DNA of 23,603 bases, from positions 1-23,603 of the IMG/VR virus record IMGVR_UViG_3300008108_004932, one strand, 5' to 3'. Below the pieces are notes generated by a model. It saw nothing but the letters and a program-made list of their open reading frames with translations. It was not told where the DNA came from and made no database searches. A program made the position numbers and the translations under genes. Shown here one piece after another: positions 15,092 to 21,000 of this stretch. The DNA is from a virus. Position 1 is the first letter of the stretch. Each line of letters opens with the position of its first letter.

Positions 15092-15300
15092 TAATCCTTT
15101 AACTTTTCTTCCGCAATAAACTTGTTGAGATAGTAATCATATGCAAGCCAACCGAACCAAGCAACCATGCTCGCAAGGATTAACCACATACCAAGTTTAG
15201 GACCAAGCAGTCCAAGAAGAAAATAAACACCGACGCCTGCAACAAGCCACAGCGCCATCACCTTTGCGGTTTCAACTAAAGCCTTCGTTTTAACAGACAT
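15091..15300 (-). CDS. small two-segment membrane protein, 69 aa
   Basis: Two hydrophobic segments (about 11-31 and 33-53, AKVMALWLVAGVGVYFLLGL and LGMWLILASMVAWFGWLAYD), with a charged C-terminal tail FIAEEKLKD. A strong AAGGAGG Shine-Dalgarno stands before the ATG. The stop overlaps the DUF1289 start. The role is unknown; it could be a holin-like or inner-membrane accessory protein, but nothing in the sequence proves it. Confidence 0.7.
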   Translation of the reverse strand: MSVKTKALVETAKVMALWLVAGVGVYFLLGLLGPKLGMWLILASMVAWFGWLAYDYYLNKFIAEEKLKD

Positions 15301-15309
15301 AAATCCTCC

Positions 15310-15630
15310 TTAACCTCGCCGCATGCGAGAGATATCTTTCATTTGCTCTTCATCAATAACAGGAACCGCATTGCTTTTGTGCATTGTCGCGATACCTTTT
15401 ACCAAAGAACCTGTATACATCAGGCTCTCTCTTTTTTCTGTAAAGATTTTATCTGAGTTTAACGACTCAACCTTTCGTGCCTCATCTGCTCCGACTCTCG
15501 GACCATAAGACAGACTCGGCAACTTCTCAACACCAAGAATAGCAGACGACTTGCTATACTTCTTGGCAATCACACCTTTGACTTTGCGTTTCTTTTTAGG
15601 TTTGAAACGCGCAGCGCAATATATCATCAT
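15310..15630 (-). CDS. conserved phage protein with GIATMHKSNAVPV motif
   Basis: A 106-residue protein with a basic N-terminus (RFKPKKKRKVKG) and, near the end, the segment YTGSLVKGIATMHKSNAVPV followed by a helix ending DISRMRRG. This C-terminal pattern is widespread in T4-like and other phages as a small ORF of unknown function. Two adjacent ATGs (15630 and 15627) could start it; the second overlaps the stop of the upstream gene. The middle (residues 25-60) appears unstructured. Confidence 0.75.
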   Translation of the reverse strand: MMIYCAARFKPKKKRKVKGVIAKKYSKSSAILGVEKLPSLSYGPRVGADEARKVESLNSDKIFTEKRESLMYTGSLVKGIATMHKSNAVPVIDEEQMKDISRMRRG

Positions 15631-15815
15631 ACAGGATATGTTTCCACGTGGGTGTTATAGAAACGATTCAGTTCAAGAATTTTCGTTCGCATCTCGTGCG
15701 GTACAGGCATATCATGAATTGCATTCAAGGCAATCATAGAATTAGCAAACTGCCGCAACACTCGCAACTCTTCAGTTGTGCCACGAGGCAATACCTCAAA
15801 ATCACCATTAGACAT
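15627..15815 (-). CDS. conserved small phage protein, 62 aa
   Basis: Starts MSNGDFEVLPRGTTEELRVL and ends FYNTHVETYPV; this short helical protein with GDFEVLPRGT is a familiar conserved ORF of unknown function in T4-like phages. The ATG at 15815 is chosen over an in-frame TTG four codons earlier because GGAG lies 6 bases upstream of the ATG. The Shine-Dalgarno follows directly on the stop of the membrane protein at 15828-15983. Confidence 0.72.
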   Translation of the reverse strand: MSNGDFEVLPRGTTEELRVLRQFANSMIALNAIHDMPVPHEMRTKILELNRFYNTHVETYPV

Positions 15816-15827
15816 TATTTGCTCCAA

Positions 15828-15983
15828 TTAAATAATTTGACTACAAGAATATACAAGCAACAATATTAAGATAATAAAAATGCTTCCGATGTATTCCCAA
15901 ACGAAACCAATACAAGCAATAAAGAATTTAATCAATAGGATTGGTAACAATAACAGAAGCAATATTACTATCAAAAATTCCAT
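15828..15983 (-). CDS. very small membrane protein, 51 aa
   Basis: A 51-codon frame that encodes almost only hydrophobic residues: MEFLIVILLLLLLPILL, then a short KFFIACIGFVWEYIG link and IFIILILLLVYSCSQII. Two membrane segments are predicted by eye (about 2-22 and 32-47). The ATG follows the stop of the upstream gene by one base, and the TAA is directly followed by the next gene's GGAG. This fills what would otherwise be a 170-base gap, which supports a real gene although it has no strong Shine-Dalgarno. Its role is unknown; phages often use such peptides to change the host membrane. Confidence 0.6.
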   Translation of the reverse strand: MEFLIVILLLLLLPILLIKFFIACIGFVWEYIGSIFIILILLLVYSCSQII

Positions 15984-15984
15984 A

Positions 15985-16206
15985 TCAAACTTTTTCTACA
16001 AGTTTAGATAAAGTGTAATCGGCAATCTTGGCTCGAATCATCGTAGGAATATCCGTGTAAGGATCTTCCAAGAAATAAGAGCAACCATCCTTCCATGTAT
16101 TGTACTTTACAAAGCGAGCGTAGTCAAGCATATGCTTTCGATTGCTTGCATCAAACGGAACTCTTGTCCTTGGCGCGAGAATAGAACGGCGATATTCACT
16201 TATCAT
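15985..16206 (-). CDS. conserved small phage protein, 73 aa
   Basis: Begins MISEYRRSILAPRTRVPFDA and contains KHMLDYARFVKYNTWKDGC, then YFLEDPYTDIPTMIRAKIAD. A pattern of FD..n..H...Y..F.....W...C.F.LE.PY...P.MI..K is familiar from small phage ORFs. The role is unknown. The ATG at 16206 is preferred over an upstream TTG (16224) because it overlaps the stop of the shifted frame of the upstream gene (ATGA). It is hydrophilic, with no signal peptide. Confidence 0.68.
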   Translation of the reverse strand: MISEYRRSILAPRTRVPFDASNRKHMLDYARFVKYNTWKDGCSYFLEDPYTDIPTMIRAKIADYTLSKLVEKV

Positions 16207-16344
16207 TTGATTGCCCAATTCCAATCTTCATCGAACATGGTACGGATTCGCGCCGCGCAACTCTTCTGGTGTGAAGACTACAACGGTGCAACCCATTGCT
16301 TCTAGTTGTCGACTCAACTCAACAATCTTTGACATGTCACTCAT
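16203..16344 (-). pseudogene. small TPEELRG-motif phage protein, apparently frameshifted
   Basis: Read from the ATG at 16344, the protein is 38 residues and ends NPYHVR at a TGA (16230-16228). It has the VVVFTPEELRGANP motif (residues 21-34) of a short phage/bacterial family that normally continues about 15 residues and ends in a Trp-containing helix. A +1 shift near 16240 gives MFDEDWNWAIK and a TGA at 16205-16203 that overlaps the next ATG (ATGA), as elsewhere here. So the intact gene is probably 16203-16344 with one extra base. The start shares one base with the preceding stop, and GGAG lies 8 bases upstream. Confidence 0.6.
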
Positions 16345-16577
16345 TAGTAATGCTCCGCATTGTAATCAATGTCACCAGGTTCAAACGTTAAATCATCATA
16401 TGAAACCATGTCAGTATCAGGCTCGTCATAATCCATATCGCGCTTTTCATACGCTGCGAGGATCTCATTTACTTCAGTTACAGACAAGCCAGTGATCTTT
16501 GCGATCTCTACTTCTCGTAGACCATCATGACGATACATCTCAATCACATCAATCTCTAAATTTTTAAAATAACCCAT
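16344..16577 (-). CDS. small HTH-like phage protein, 77 aa
   Basis: Starts MGYFKNLEIDVIEMYRHDGL, then EVEIAKITGLSVTEVNEILA, a helix-turn-helix of the sigma-70 region 4 type (residues about 22-42). The remaining half is acidic and Asp/Tyr-rich (DMDYDEPDTDMVSYDD). Such proteins are common small ORFs in T4-like phages. It could bind DNA or act as an anti-sigma or transcription modulator. The ATG at 16577 is chosen because AAAGGTG lies about 5 bases upstream; the longer in-frame version starts inside the preceding gene. Confidence 0.7.
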   Translation of the reverse strand: MGYFKNLEIDVIEMYRHDGLREVEIAKITGLSVTEVNEILAAYEKRDMDYDEPDTDMVSYDDLTFEPGDIDYNAEHY

Positions 16578-16578
16578 C

Positions 16579-16842
16579 TTACACCTTTTGTATTCTGTGT
16601 TCGTACTCAAACTGCGAAAGTTCTATTGGTACCTTCACTTGTTTTCCAACACGCGTGTAGTCTTGATTCGCAAAACTATCATACACGCAATCAATCAAGA
16701 AAACTTTAACATTGTCAATAATCGAAATTTCGCGAACAACACCGACAACGTAGCATTCAAACCCACTTCGAGGCATCATGTCGTATGCTTTGATGCACTC
16801 GCCGACTTTCACAATGCTTTCAAATTTAGGTTTTCCTGCCAT
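16579..16842 (-). CDS. conserved phage protein, member of a duplicated small family (copy A)
   Basis: An 87-residue protein with VKVGECIKAYDMMP, ECYVVGVVREI and a final EHRIQKV. It shares this layout (VG..VK..D, CY.VG.V..I, RIQ.V) with the 84-residue protein at 17277-17531, so the two are divergent paralogs. The fold is probably a small all-beta barrel. The function is unknown. The ATG overlaps the stop of the upstream gene by one base. Confidence 0.7.
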   Translation of the reverse strand: MAGKPKFESIVKVGECIKAYDMMPRSGFECYVVGVVREISIIDNVKVFLIDCVYDSFANQDYTRVGKQVKVPIELSQFEYEHRIQKV

Positions 16843-17066
16843 TAGAAGGGAACCCCCTCTCCCATCGGAATCGAATCGCGCTCTTTTGAATACTTGCGAT
16901 CACCAAGAACAAGAAGAAGATTGCTCGCTCGCTCAAGTTTCTCGGCAAGATCATAACAATTCTTCGCGTCAAGATCGTACTGTGTCGTCGTGTTCGCAAG
17001 AACAAGATCGATACCGTTCACAATATCAATCGCTTCACTCAACAACGTTTCGTTTTCAATTTTCAT
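16842..17066 (-). CDS. hypothetical phage protein, 74 aa
   Basis: A helical protein starting MKIENETLLSEAIDIVNGID, continuing LDAKNCYDLAEKLERASNLL, with a polar C-terminus ending MGEGVPF. I do not recognise it beyond a small phage ORF. The ATG at 17066 has GGGG about 6 bases upstream and follows the stop of the upstream gene by one base; a longer in-frame start would run through the upstream gene. No membrane segment. Confidence 0.65.
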   Translation of the reverse strand: MKIENETLLSEAIDIVNGIDLVLANTTTQYDLDAKNCYDLAEKLERASNLLLVLGDRKYSKERDSIPMGEGVPF

Positions 17067-17067
17067 A

Positions 17068-17277
17068 TCAACCCCAGTCTTTAAAAGCGCCAGCGGCTTG
17101 GTTTTCTCTCCAGCCGCGAGTGTATTCTTCAATCTCTTCGAGAGTCATTTCTGACTGCTGAATCTCATCAGATCTATAAGTGCCGCCCACGAAATAGTGC
17201 GGACGAAACGATCGCTGATAGTAACTGTCGGCAGAACCACGATCATACGGACTGCCGTGACCACGATCGAGACGCAT
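17068..17277 (-). CDS. conserved phage protein with DRGSADSYY motif, 69 aa
   Basis: Starts MRLDRGHGSPYDRGSADSYY and continues RPHYFVGGTYRSDEI, then EYTRGWRENQAAGAFKDWG. The pattern DRGSADSYY...PHY..GT...E..Y..G...N...G.FKDW is a widespread signature of small phage proteins. The C-terminal part recalls the ribosome-modulation-factor-like Y..G...N....D.(K)DW motif, but this is only similarity by eye. The product is very hydrophilic. The start overlaps the stop of the upstream gene by one base. Confidence 0.78.
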   Translation of the reverse strand: MRLDRGHGSPYDRGSADSYYQRSFRPHYFVGGTYRSDEIQQSEMTLEEIEEYTRGWRENQAAGAFKDWG

Positions 17278-17531
17278 TACGCCACCACCTGAATGCGCGG
17301 CTCAATCCACTCATCGTCGAACATGTGCTGACCAGGAAGGGGAGCAACGAAAGTGTCAGACCAGAACTTCTCTTCAACCTTACCCTCCCACACACGCTTG
17401 ATCTTGTTGGCGCGGAAAGTGCCATCAGGAAGAATGGCAGTCACGAGACCGACATAATAACAATCCGTCGTGCTCGGAAAATCGAGCGACTTCACGACGG
17501 AACCTACTTCAACAGTGTTTTCGTATTTCAT
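17277..17531 (-). CDS. conserved phage protein, member of a duplicated small family (copy B)
   Basis: An 84-residue protein with VEVGSVVKSLDFP, DCYYVGLVTAI, KRVWEGK and a final EPRIQVVA. It is the divergent paralog of the 87-residue protein at 16579-16842. It probably forms a small beta barrel. It has no Shine-Dalgarno; the ATG lies 6 bases after a TATAAT -10 box, so the transcript may be leaderless. It is the first gene after that promoter. The first codons (MKYE) are also shared with the gene at 17645, as part of the duplicated promoter region. Confidence 0.7.
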   Translation of the reverse strand: MKYENTVEVGSVVKSLDFPSTTDCYYVGLVTAILPDGTFRANKIKRVWEGKVEEKFWSDTFVAPLPGQHMFDDEWIEPRIQVVA

Positions 17532-17607
17532 AAGACTATTATATCAGATTTGGCTGAAAAACGCAATAGAAAAAACTTTAATAGAATCAACAACTTACGT
17601 CAACCCC
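17521..17607 (-). repeat. promoter-bearing direct repeat, copy 1
   Basis: An 87-base segment that aligns without gaps to 17892-17978 with about 15 mismatches by eye (about 83% identity). It covers the first codons of the downstream gene plus its upstream region. The equal length and equal positions relative to the ATG point to conserved function rather than a decaying duplication. Confidence 0.85.
17538..17566 (-). promoter_or_regulatory. sigma70-type promoter before the 84-aa gene
   Basis: On the minus strand TTGCGT (17566-17561) is followed after exactly 17 bases by TATAAT (17543-17538), preceded by TGA that looks like an extended -10. The ATG of the next gene begins 6 bases after the -10 box, which leaves almost no leader. 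A conserved block GTTGACGTAAGTTGTTGATT lies upstream (about 17605-17586) and may be an activator site or a second -35. Confidence 0.7.
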
Positions 17608-17644
17608 CTAAAAAGGTGAAAAACCGTGTAAAATCAATGACTTA

Positions 17645-17902
17645 TCAAGTCCAGTCATTAATAACTTCGATGATTTCGTACTGATCGTCTAAAAGCAGAC
17701 TGACTCCACCGTCGGTTTCGTTCCAGAAATCAACATACCAGCCCGAATCCTGCGGGATTACCACAAGTTCGTTACCGTCGCTGTCGGTGTATTCGCCCAC
17801 CACCTTGGCGTCGACGTATGAATGTATGAGTTTACTATTTGAAATGTGGGTGTAAGTGGCGGCTGAAGTAGCCGTGAAAAAGTTATAAGTTTCGTATTTC
17901 AT
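17645..17902 (-). CDS. hypothetical phage protein, 85 aa
   Basis: An 85-residue acidic protein starting MKYETYNFFTATSAATYTHI and continuing VVGEYTDSDGNELVVIPQDS, with GGVSLLLDDQYEIIEVINDW at the end. Probably beta-rich. I do not recognise it. It has no Shine-Dalgarno; its ATG is 6 bases behind the -10 box of promoter copy 2, so it may be made from a leaderless mRNA. The 113 bases to the next gene hold promoter copy 1 and no other gene. Confidence 0.65.
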   Translation of the reverse strand: MKYETYNFFTATSAATYTHISNSKLIHSYVDAKVVGEYTDSDGNELVVIPQDSGWYVDFWNETDGGVSLLLDDQYEIIEVINDWT

Positions 17903-17978
17903 ATAGATATTATCTCATAAAACGCCGAAAAACGCAATAGAAAAAAATCTAATAAAATCAACAACTTACGTCAACGCC
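17892..17978 (-). repeat. promoter-bearing direct repeat, copy 2
   Basis: The second 87-base copy, ungapped against 17521-17607. It starts in the first codons of the 85-residue gene and extends past the stop of the upstream 2OG oxygenase; the conserved GTTGAC includes that stop codon. Confidence 0.85.
17909..17937 (-). promoter_or_regulatory. sigma70-type promoter before the 85-aa gene
   Basis: Minus strand TTGCGT (17937-17932), 17-base spacer, GATAAT (17914-17909), then 6 bases to the ATG at 17902. Both boxes, the spacer length and the distance to the ATG equal copy 1. The -10 differs from the consensus at its first base, so it may be weaker. Confidence 0.65.
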
Positions 17979-18561
17979 AGGGAGGTCCCTCGAACCAGCC
18001 AACTAGACTGTAGCGTTTGCCTTTCGTGACGGGAGTCACGCCGTGATGTAGGAATGATGGAAAAGCCATCAATGTCCCTTGCTTTCGTATTTCATCTTTT
18101 GGTGGCTTTTCAGGGACATCATCACCAAACTCAAAGTTGCCACCTTCATATGTATTTGGATCTGACAATTGTACAATTGCAGAGATTTTTCTCTGGTGAC
18201 CTGGATTCATTGTTATATTACTTTGTTCAAGCCAATGTAAATCCATATGTAATTTATATTCGCCTTGATATTGCTCACAATATTGTGTGAATTGTAGAGG
18301 TGGCAATTTTGTAATGTGCGCTTCAAAAAAGTCATTGTTCATTTGCGTCACAATGTTCCAGAAAACTTGATGAATAAAATACATCTTTTCATCGTTTGGT
18401 TCAATCCAAACAATTTTACTTCTTCTGTGATTGAATGTCGCATCTAAATTTGGCGCGGCGCCAGTTCTCGCCCAAGTTGGCGTTTTTGTTTTTGCCGCCT
18501 CTATAATCCATTCACATTGCTCAGGTGTGAATGCTTGTGCATATGACCATAACGCTTTCAT
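17971..18561 (-). CDS. 2OG-Fe(II) oxygenase, PKHD-type hydroxylase (copy 1)
   Basis: A 196-residue oxygenase of the PKHD/prolyl-hydroxylase type common in T4-like marine phages. Iron ligands: His105 and Asp107 in KLHMDLHW and a His at 172/173 in FLHHGVTPV; Arg183 in KRYSLVGWF binds 2-oxoglutarate. ISAIVQLSDPNTYEGGNFEF is the typical core before the second His. It is complete. The ATG overlaps the stop of its damaged paralog (CAATGA), so the two were probably co-translated. Substrate unknown. Confidence 0.9.
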   Translation of the reverse strand: MKALWSYAQAFTPEQCEWIIEAAKTKTPTWARTGAAPNLDATFNHRRSKIVWIEPNDEKMYFIHQVFWNIVTQMNNDFFEAHITKLPPLQFTQYCEQYQGEYKLHMDLHWLEQSNITMNPGHQRKISAIVQLSDPNTYEGGNFEFGDDVPEKPPKDEIRKQGTLMAFPSFLHHGVTPVTKGKRYSLVGWFEGPPWR

Positions 18562-19126
18562 TGGAATTTTGGTCCCTCAAACCAGCCGACTAAACTATAA
18601 CGTGTGCCGCGCACAACAGGTTGCAAATTGTGATATACAAATGATGGAAATGCAATCACAGTACCTTGACTCTCTATTTCTTTTGAAGTTGGTGCTGGAT
18701 AAACATTTTCGAGAATCAATTCACCGCCATCATAATCGCTTCTTGGCGAGAGTTGTGTAACCAAAGTCACCTTTCTATGTCTTGACGTCTCATTAATCCA
18801 AAACACATCTTGATGACTTTTATATTCATCTTGATTTGTTTCATGATATTCTGTAAATTGAATTGGTGGAAGGTGAGTGACATTGAACCCAAAAAAGTCA
18901 CGGTTCATACGAACTAGCAGTTTCCAATATTCTTCGTAAACAAAAGAAAACTTTGGATTTTCTTCATGAATCAACGCACAGTTGATCGACGAAGTCGTTT
19001 CGTATCTTCACCAGTTAATCCACCAACAGTGGGTTGTTCTGGTGGAAGTTCTAAAGCCAAATCAATTATCTTTTCGCAAGTCTCTTTTGAGAAGTAGTTT
19101 AACCAATATGCCCATTCACCTTTCAT
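18558..19126 (-). pseudogene. 2OG-Fe(II) oxygenase, PKHD-type (copy 2), 1-nt frameshift
   Basis: From the ATG at 19126 (MKGEWAYWLNYFSKETCEKI) the frame stops at TGA 18973-18971 after RRSTVR. The matching frame then continues IHEENPKFSFVYEEYWKL to the end. Copy 1 has RRSKIVWIEPND at this place, so one base missing from a TGG codon explains the break. The remaining part keeps SHQDVFW (HxD), FVYHNLQPV and TRYSLVGWFEGP, a full catalytic set, but the N-terminal 50 residues are cut off in the read frame. The start overlaps the dCMP deaminase stop by 4 bases, with GGAG 10 bases upstream. Confidence 0.82.
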
Positions 19127-19605
19127 GGATCTAAACTCCTATCAATTTCATAATAGCGAATTTTAACACCTGCTTCGCGCAGCATTTGTTCGGCATGATC
19201 GATAGAATAATGTTCACCTGCGCCTTTACCAGTAAACTTTCGATTTGGTCCGATGACTTCTTTGATTCCTGCTTGAATCAATGCGCGAGTGCAATCAGCG
19301 CATGGTTTTGGTTCCCAGTTTAGATATGCGCGTGAGTTGTTGAGTGAAACACCAACACGAGCAGCATTGAAGATTGCGTTGCGTTCAGCATGTTCAACCC
19401 AGTGATACTTTTCTGGACGCTTCCAACGATCTTTCCAATCTTCTTCAATGCCGCGAGGGAATCCATTAAAACCCGTCGACAAGATGACATTATCATCATT
19501 TACGATAATACACCCCACCTTTGTCGACGGGTCCTTGCTTTTCTGAGCGATCAGAGTAGCCTGTAAGATAAACAATTCATCCCACGTTAATTCATCATTA
19601 TGCAT
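19123..19605 (-). CDS. cd: deoxycytidylate (dCMP) deaminase
   Basis: Deaminates dCMP to dUMP, the substrate of thymidylate synthase. 160 residues with the zinc site HAERNAI (His72-Ala-Glu74, Glu as proton shuttle) and PCADC (101-105, two Cys ligands). PSTKVGCIIVNDDN and LSTGFNGFPRG are typical of the ComE/dCMP deaminase family. T4 Cd is 193 residues, so this is a shorter form. Its Shine-Dalgarno is weak. It pairs functionally with the dUTPase at 20045-20689, both feeding dUMP. Confidence 0.92.
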   Translation of the reverse strand: MHNDELTWDELFILQATLIAQKSKDPSTKVGCIIVNDDNVILSTGFNGFPRGIEEDWKDRWKRPEKYHWVEHAERNAIFNAARVGVSLNNSRAYLNWEPKPCADCTRALIQAGIKEVIGPNRKFTGKGAGEHYSIDHAEQMLREAGVKIRYYEIDRSLDP

Positions 19606-19622
19606 AATATAGTTTTCTCAGT

Positions 19623-19982
19623 TTATTCCTTTGCTTCGATTAGCGTATCAGAAAGAACGAATTGACGAGAGAATTTACGACCCGCGATACCCTTTACAAG
19701 ATAAACGCGATCGTCTTCCTCTGCCTTCTTTCCTGTTACTTTGAGAGAGTTTCTCTCTGTAGTGATTTCAATCTCATCTAGTTTATATCCAGCAATTGCA
19801 AGTTCCACGATGAAATTGTATTCGTCAGTTTTAATGACATTTACTGGTGGAAAAGCAGTTTGAGATGCTGTGATTAGATGAGCCGCATTATCGAGAGCAG
19901 CGAACGCATTTTCAAACCCAAGAGCAGTTGGAAGAAGACGATCGAGTCCGTAATGGGATGTGAGTGTAGTGATATTTGTCAT
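19623..19982 (-). CDS. hsp20: Hsp20 small heat-shock protein, C-terminally short
   Basis: An alpha-crystallin-domain holdase: PPVNVIKTDEYNFIVELAIA (beta2-beta3), GYKLDEIEITTERNSLKVTG (beta4-beta5) and VKGIAGRKFSRQFVLSD (beta6-beta7) are clear. Phage and IbpA-type proteins normally continue through beta8-beta9 (a GxLxI segment) and an I-x-I tail, about 20-35 residues more. Here the protein ends LIEAKE at residue 119, so these are missing. AAAGGAG lies 8 bases before the ATG. Oligomer formation would probably be impaired. Hsp20 is a known marine T4-like phage gene thought to help virion assembly. Confidence 0.9.
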   Translation of the reverse strand: MTNITTLTSHYGLDRLLPTALGFENAFAALDNAAHLITASQTAFPPVNVIKTDEYNFIVELAIAGYKLDEIEITTERNSLKVTGKKAEEDDRVYLVKGIAGRKFSRQFVLSDTLIEAKE

Positions 19983-20015
19983 TTTGTTACTCCTTTAATA
20001 AGCAAGTTTAGTTAT

Positions 20016-20036
20016 GGAACCCCAAATGGGCATTCC
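20016..20036 (-). other. hairpin between dUTPase and Hsp20 genes
   Basis: The RNA of the minus strand reads GGAAUGCCC, loop AUUU, GGGGUUCC: 8 paired positions with one G-U and one bulged G. No U-run follows, so it is not a standard terminator. It lies about 34 bases before the Hsp20 ATG in the 62-base gap and may protect or process the mRNA. Confidence 0.4.
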
Positions 20037-20044
20037 ACTTCTAT

Positions 20045-20689
20045 TTAGCCAAAATTCGTTGGTCCGTCTACTTTCCACTCCTCCATCGGAGGAGTTTCGT
20101 GCGAAACCGCATACCGTTGGACTGGAGGAGTTTGAATACCTGTCGAGCCAAATCCACCAGCACGTTCAGAGTGTTTCTCTGGGCGAGTATTTGCGATAGC
20201 GATATAAAATGGTTCGTTACAAACAATCTCACCTTGAGCAATACGATCACCTTTACGAATCGTTTGATGCATCTTAGAGATGTTTGTCAAAAGCACAAAT
20301 ACTTCTTCCTGGTAATCAACATCAATTATACCTTCACAGTTTGCCAAGATCAATCCTTTCTTAAGCGAAAGACCAGAGCGAGGGTGAAGACGAATGCTAT
20401 GATTCTGAAGCGGCAATTCTGCGCGGGAAATGTCGGCGTATGTTTCGATCGTCTTTCGATGATCAATCTTACAGATCAAACCTGTTGGAATCAACAGACG
20501 ATCTCCTGGATTAATTGAAACTTCACCGAAACCATTCACTTCATACTCAACAGGCGTGTTGAATGCATCATACCCTTTAACAAGTTTGTTTGTTGGTTGA
20601 AAGGACAAATCAAAACAGTTAGAAAGTGTTGTTCCGTATGTTGGTAATTCTACATCATTATGAAGTCGGTACACATTCAAATATATCAT
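20045..20689 (-). CDS. dut: dUTP diphosphatase (dUTPase) with C-terminal extension
   Basis: Hydrolyses dUTP to dUMP, preventing uracil incorporation and supplying thymidylate synthesis. Trimeric dUTPase motifs: 1 at residues about 25-30 (CFDLSF), 2 PRSGLSLKKG (103-112), 3 GIIDVDYQEEV (120-130), 4 KGDRIAQGEIV (146-156) and 5 SERAGGFGSTG (174-184). The protein goes on for about 30 residues after motif 5, Pro-rich (ETPPMEEWKVDGP), which most dUTPases lack. An insertion of 25-30 residues follows motif 1 compared with short bacterial forms. GGAG 6 bases upstream; 4-base overlap with the cupin gene. Confidence 0.93.
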   Translation of the reverse strand: MIYLNVYRLHNDVELPTYGTTLSNCFDLSFQPTNKLVKGYDAFNTPVEYEVNGFGEVSINPGDRLLIPTGLICKIDHRKTIETYADISRAELPLQNHSIRLHPRSGLSLKKGLILANCEGIIDVDYQEEVFVLLTNISKMHQTIRKGDRIAQGEIVCNEPFYIAIANTRPEKHSERAGGFGSTGIQTPPVQRYAVSHETPPMEEWKVDGPTNFG

Positions 20690-21000
20690 ATTAACTCCTC
20701 AACATATATTTTCAAATCAGTAATACCACGTTTAATTCTATGATAGGTGTACGCAGGAATATTAATCACATCACCTATTTTCATCTCAATCGGCAATTGG
20801 TTATCTAATTGTAGATACCAACCCTCACCTTCAATTATAGTTATGACTCGCGTCGAATGATCGCGATGCCAAACTAATTCTTCGCTAACAACTTCTTTGT
20901 TGAAGATACGATAAAAAGTGTTAGCGCTGATACGTTCTTCAACGTATGGATTTACCACCAAGTCTTTCCTGAATTTGAGAAATATCTTGGCCAACGGCAT
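20686..21000 (-). CDS. small cupin-domain protein
   Basis: A 104-residue single-cupin protein: WHRDHSTRVITIIEGEGWYL (cupin motif 1, His ligands at the start, Gly-x-Gly turn) and GDVINIPAYTYHRIKRG (motif 2, with PxxxxH). A metal site and small-molecule binding are likely; the reaction is unknown. The ATG at 21000 lacks a Shine-Dalgarno and overlaps the upstream gene by 49 bases. A TTG at 20961, with AGGA upstream, would give a 91-residue product overlapping only 10 bases and still contain the whole cupin. It overlaps dut by 4 bases. Confidence 0.75.
   Translation of the reverse strand: MPLAKIFLKFRKDLVVNPYVEERISANTFYRIFNKEVVSEELVWHRDHSTRVITIIEGEGWYLQLDNQLPIEMKIGDVINIPAYTYHRIKRGITDLKIYVEELI

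Noticed and set aside
16778-17161. 127-codon plus-strand frame rich in Gln/Ser, and 9699-10076 (125 codons, plus)
   Set aside because: Both are antisense to several well-supported, end-to-end overlapping minus-strand genes; low-complexity composition and no family resemblance.
17586-17605. CRISPR-like repeat from the conserved 20-base block
   Set aside because: Only two copies about 371 bases apart with a gene between; they are parts of duplicated promoters, and no array or cas gene is present.
20016-20036. Rho-independent terminator between dUTPase and Hsp20
   Set aside because: A stem exists but no U-run follows it, and the Hsp20 Shine-Dalgarno comes soon after.
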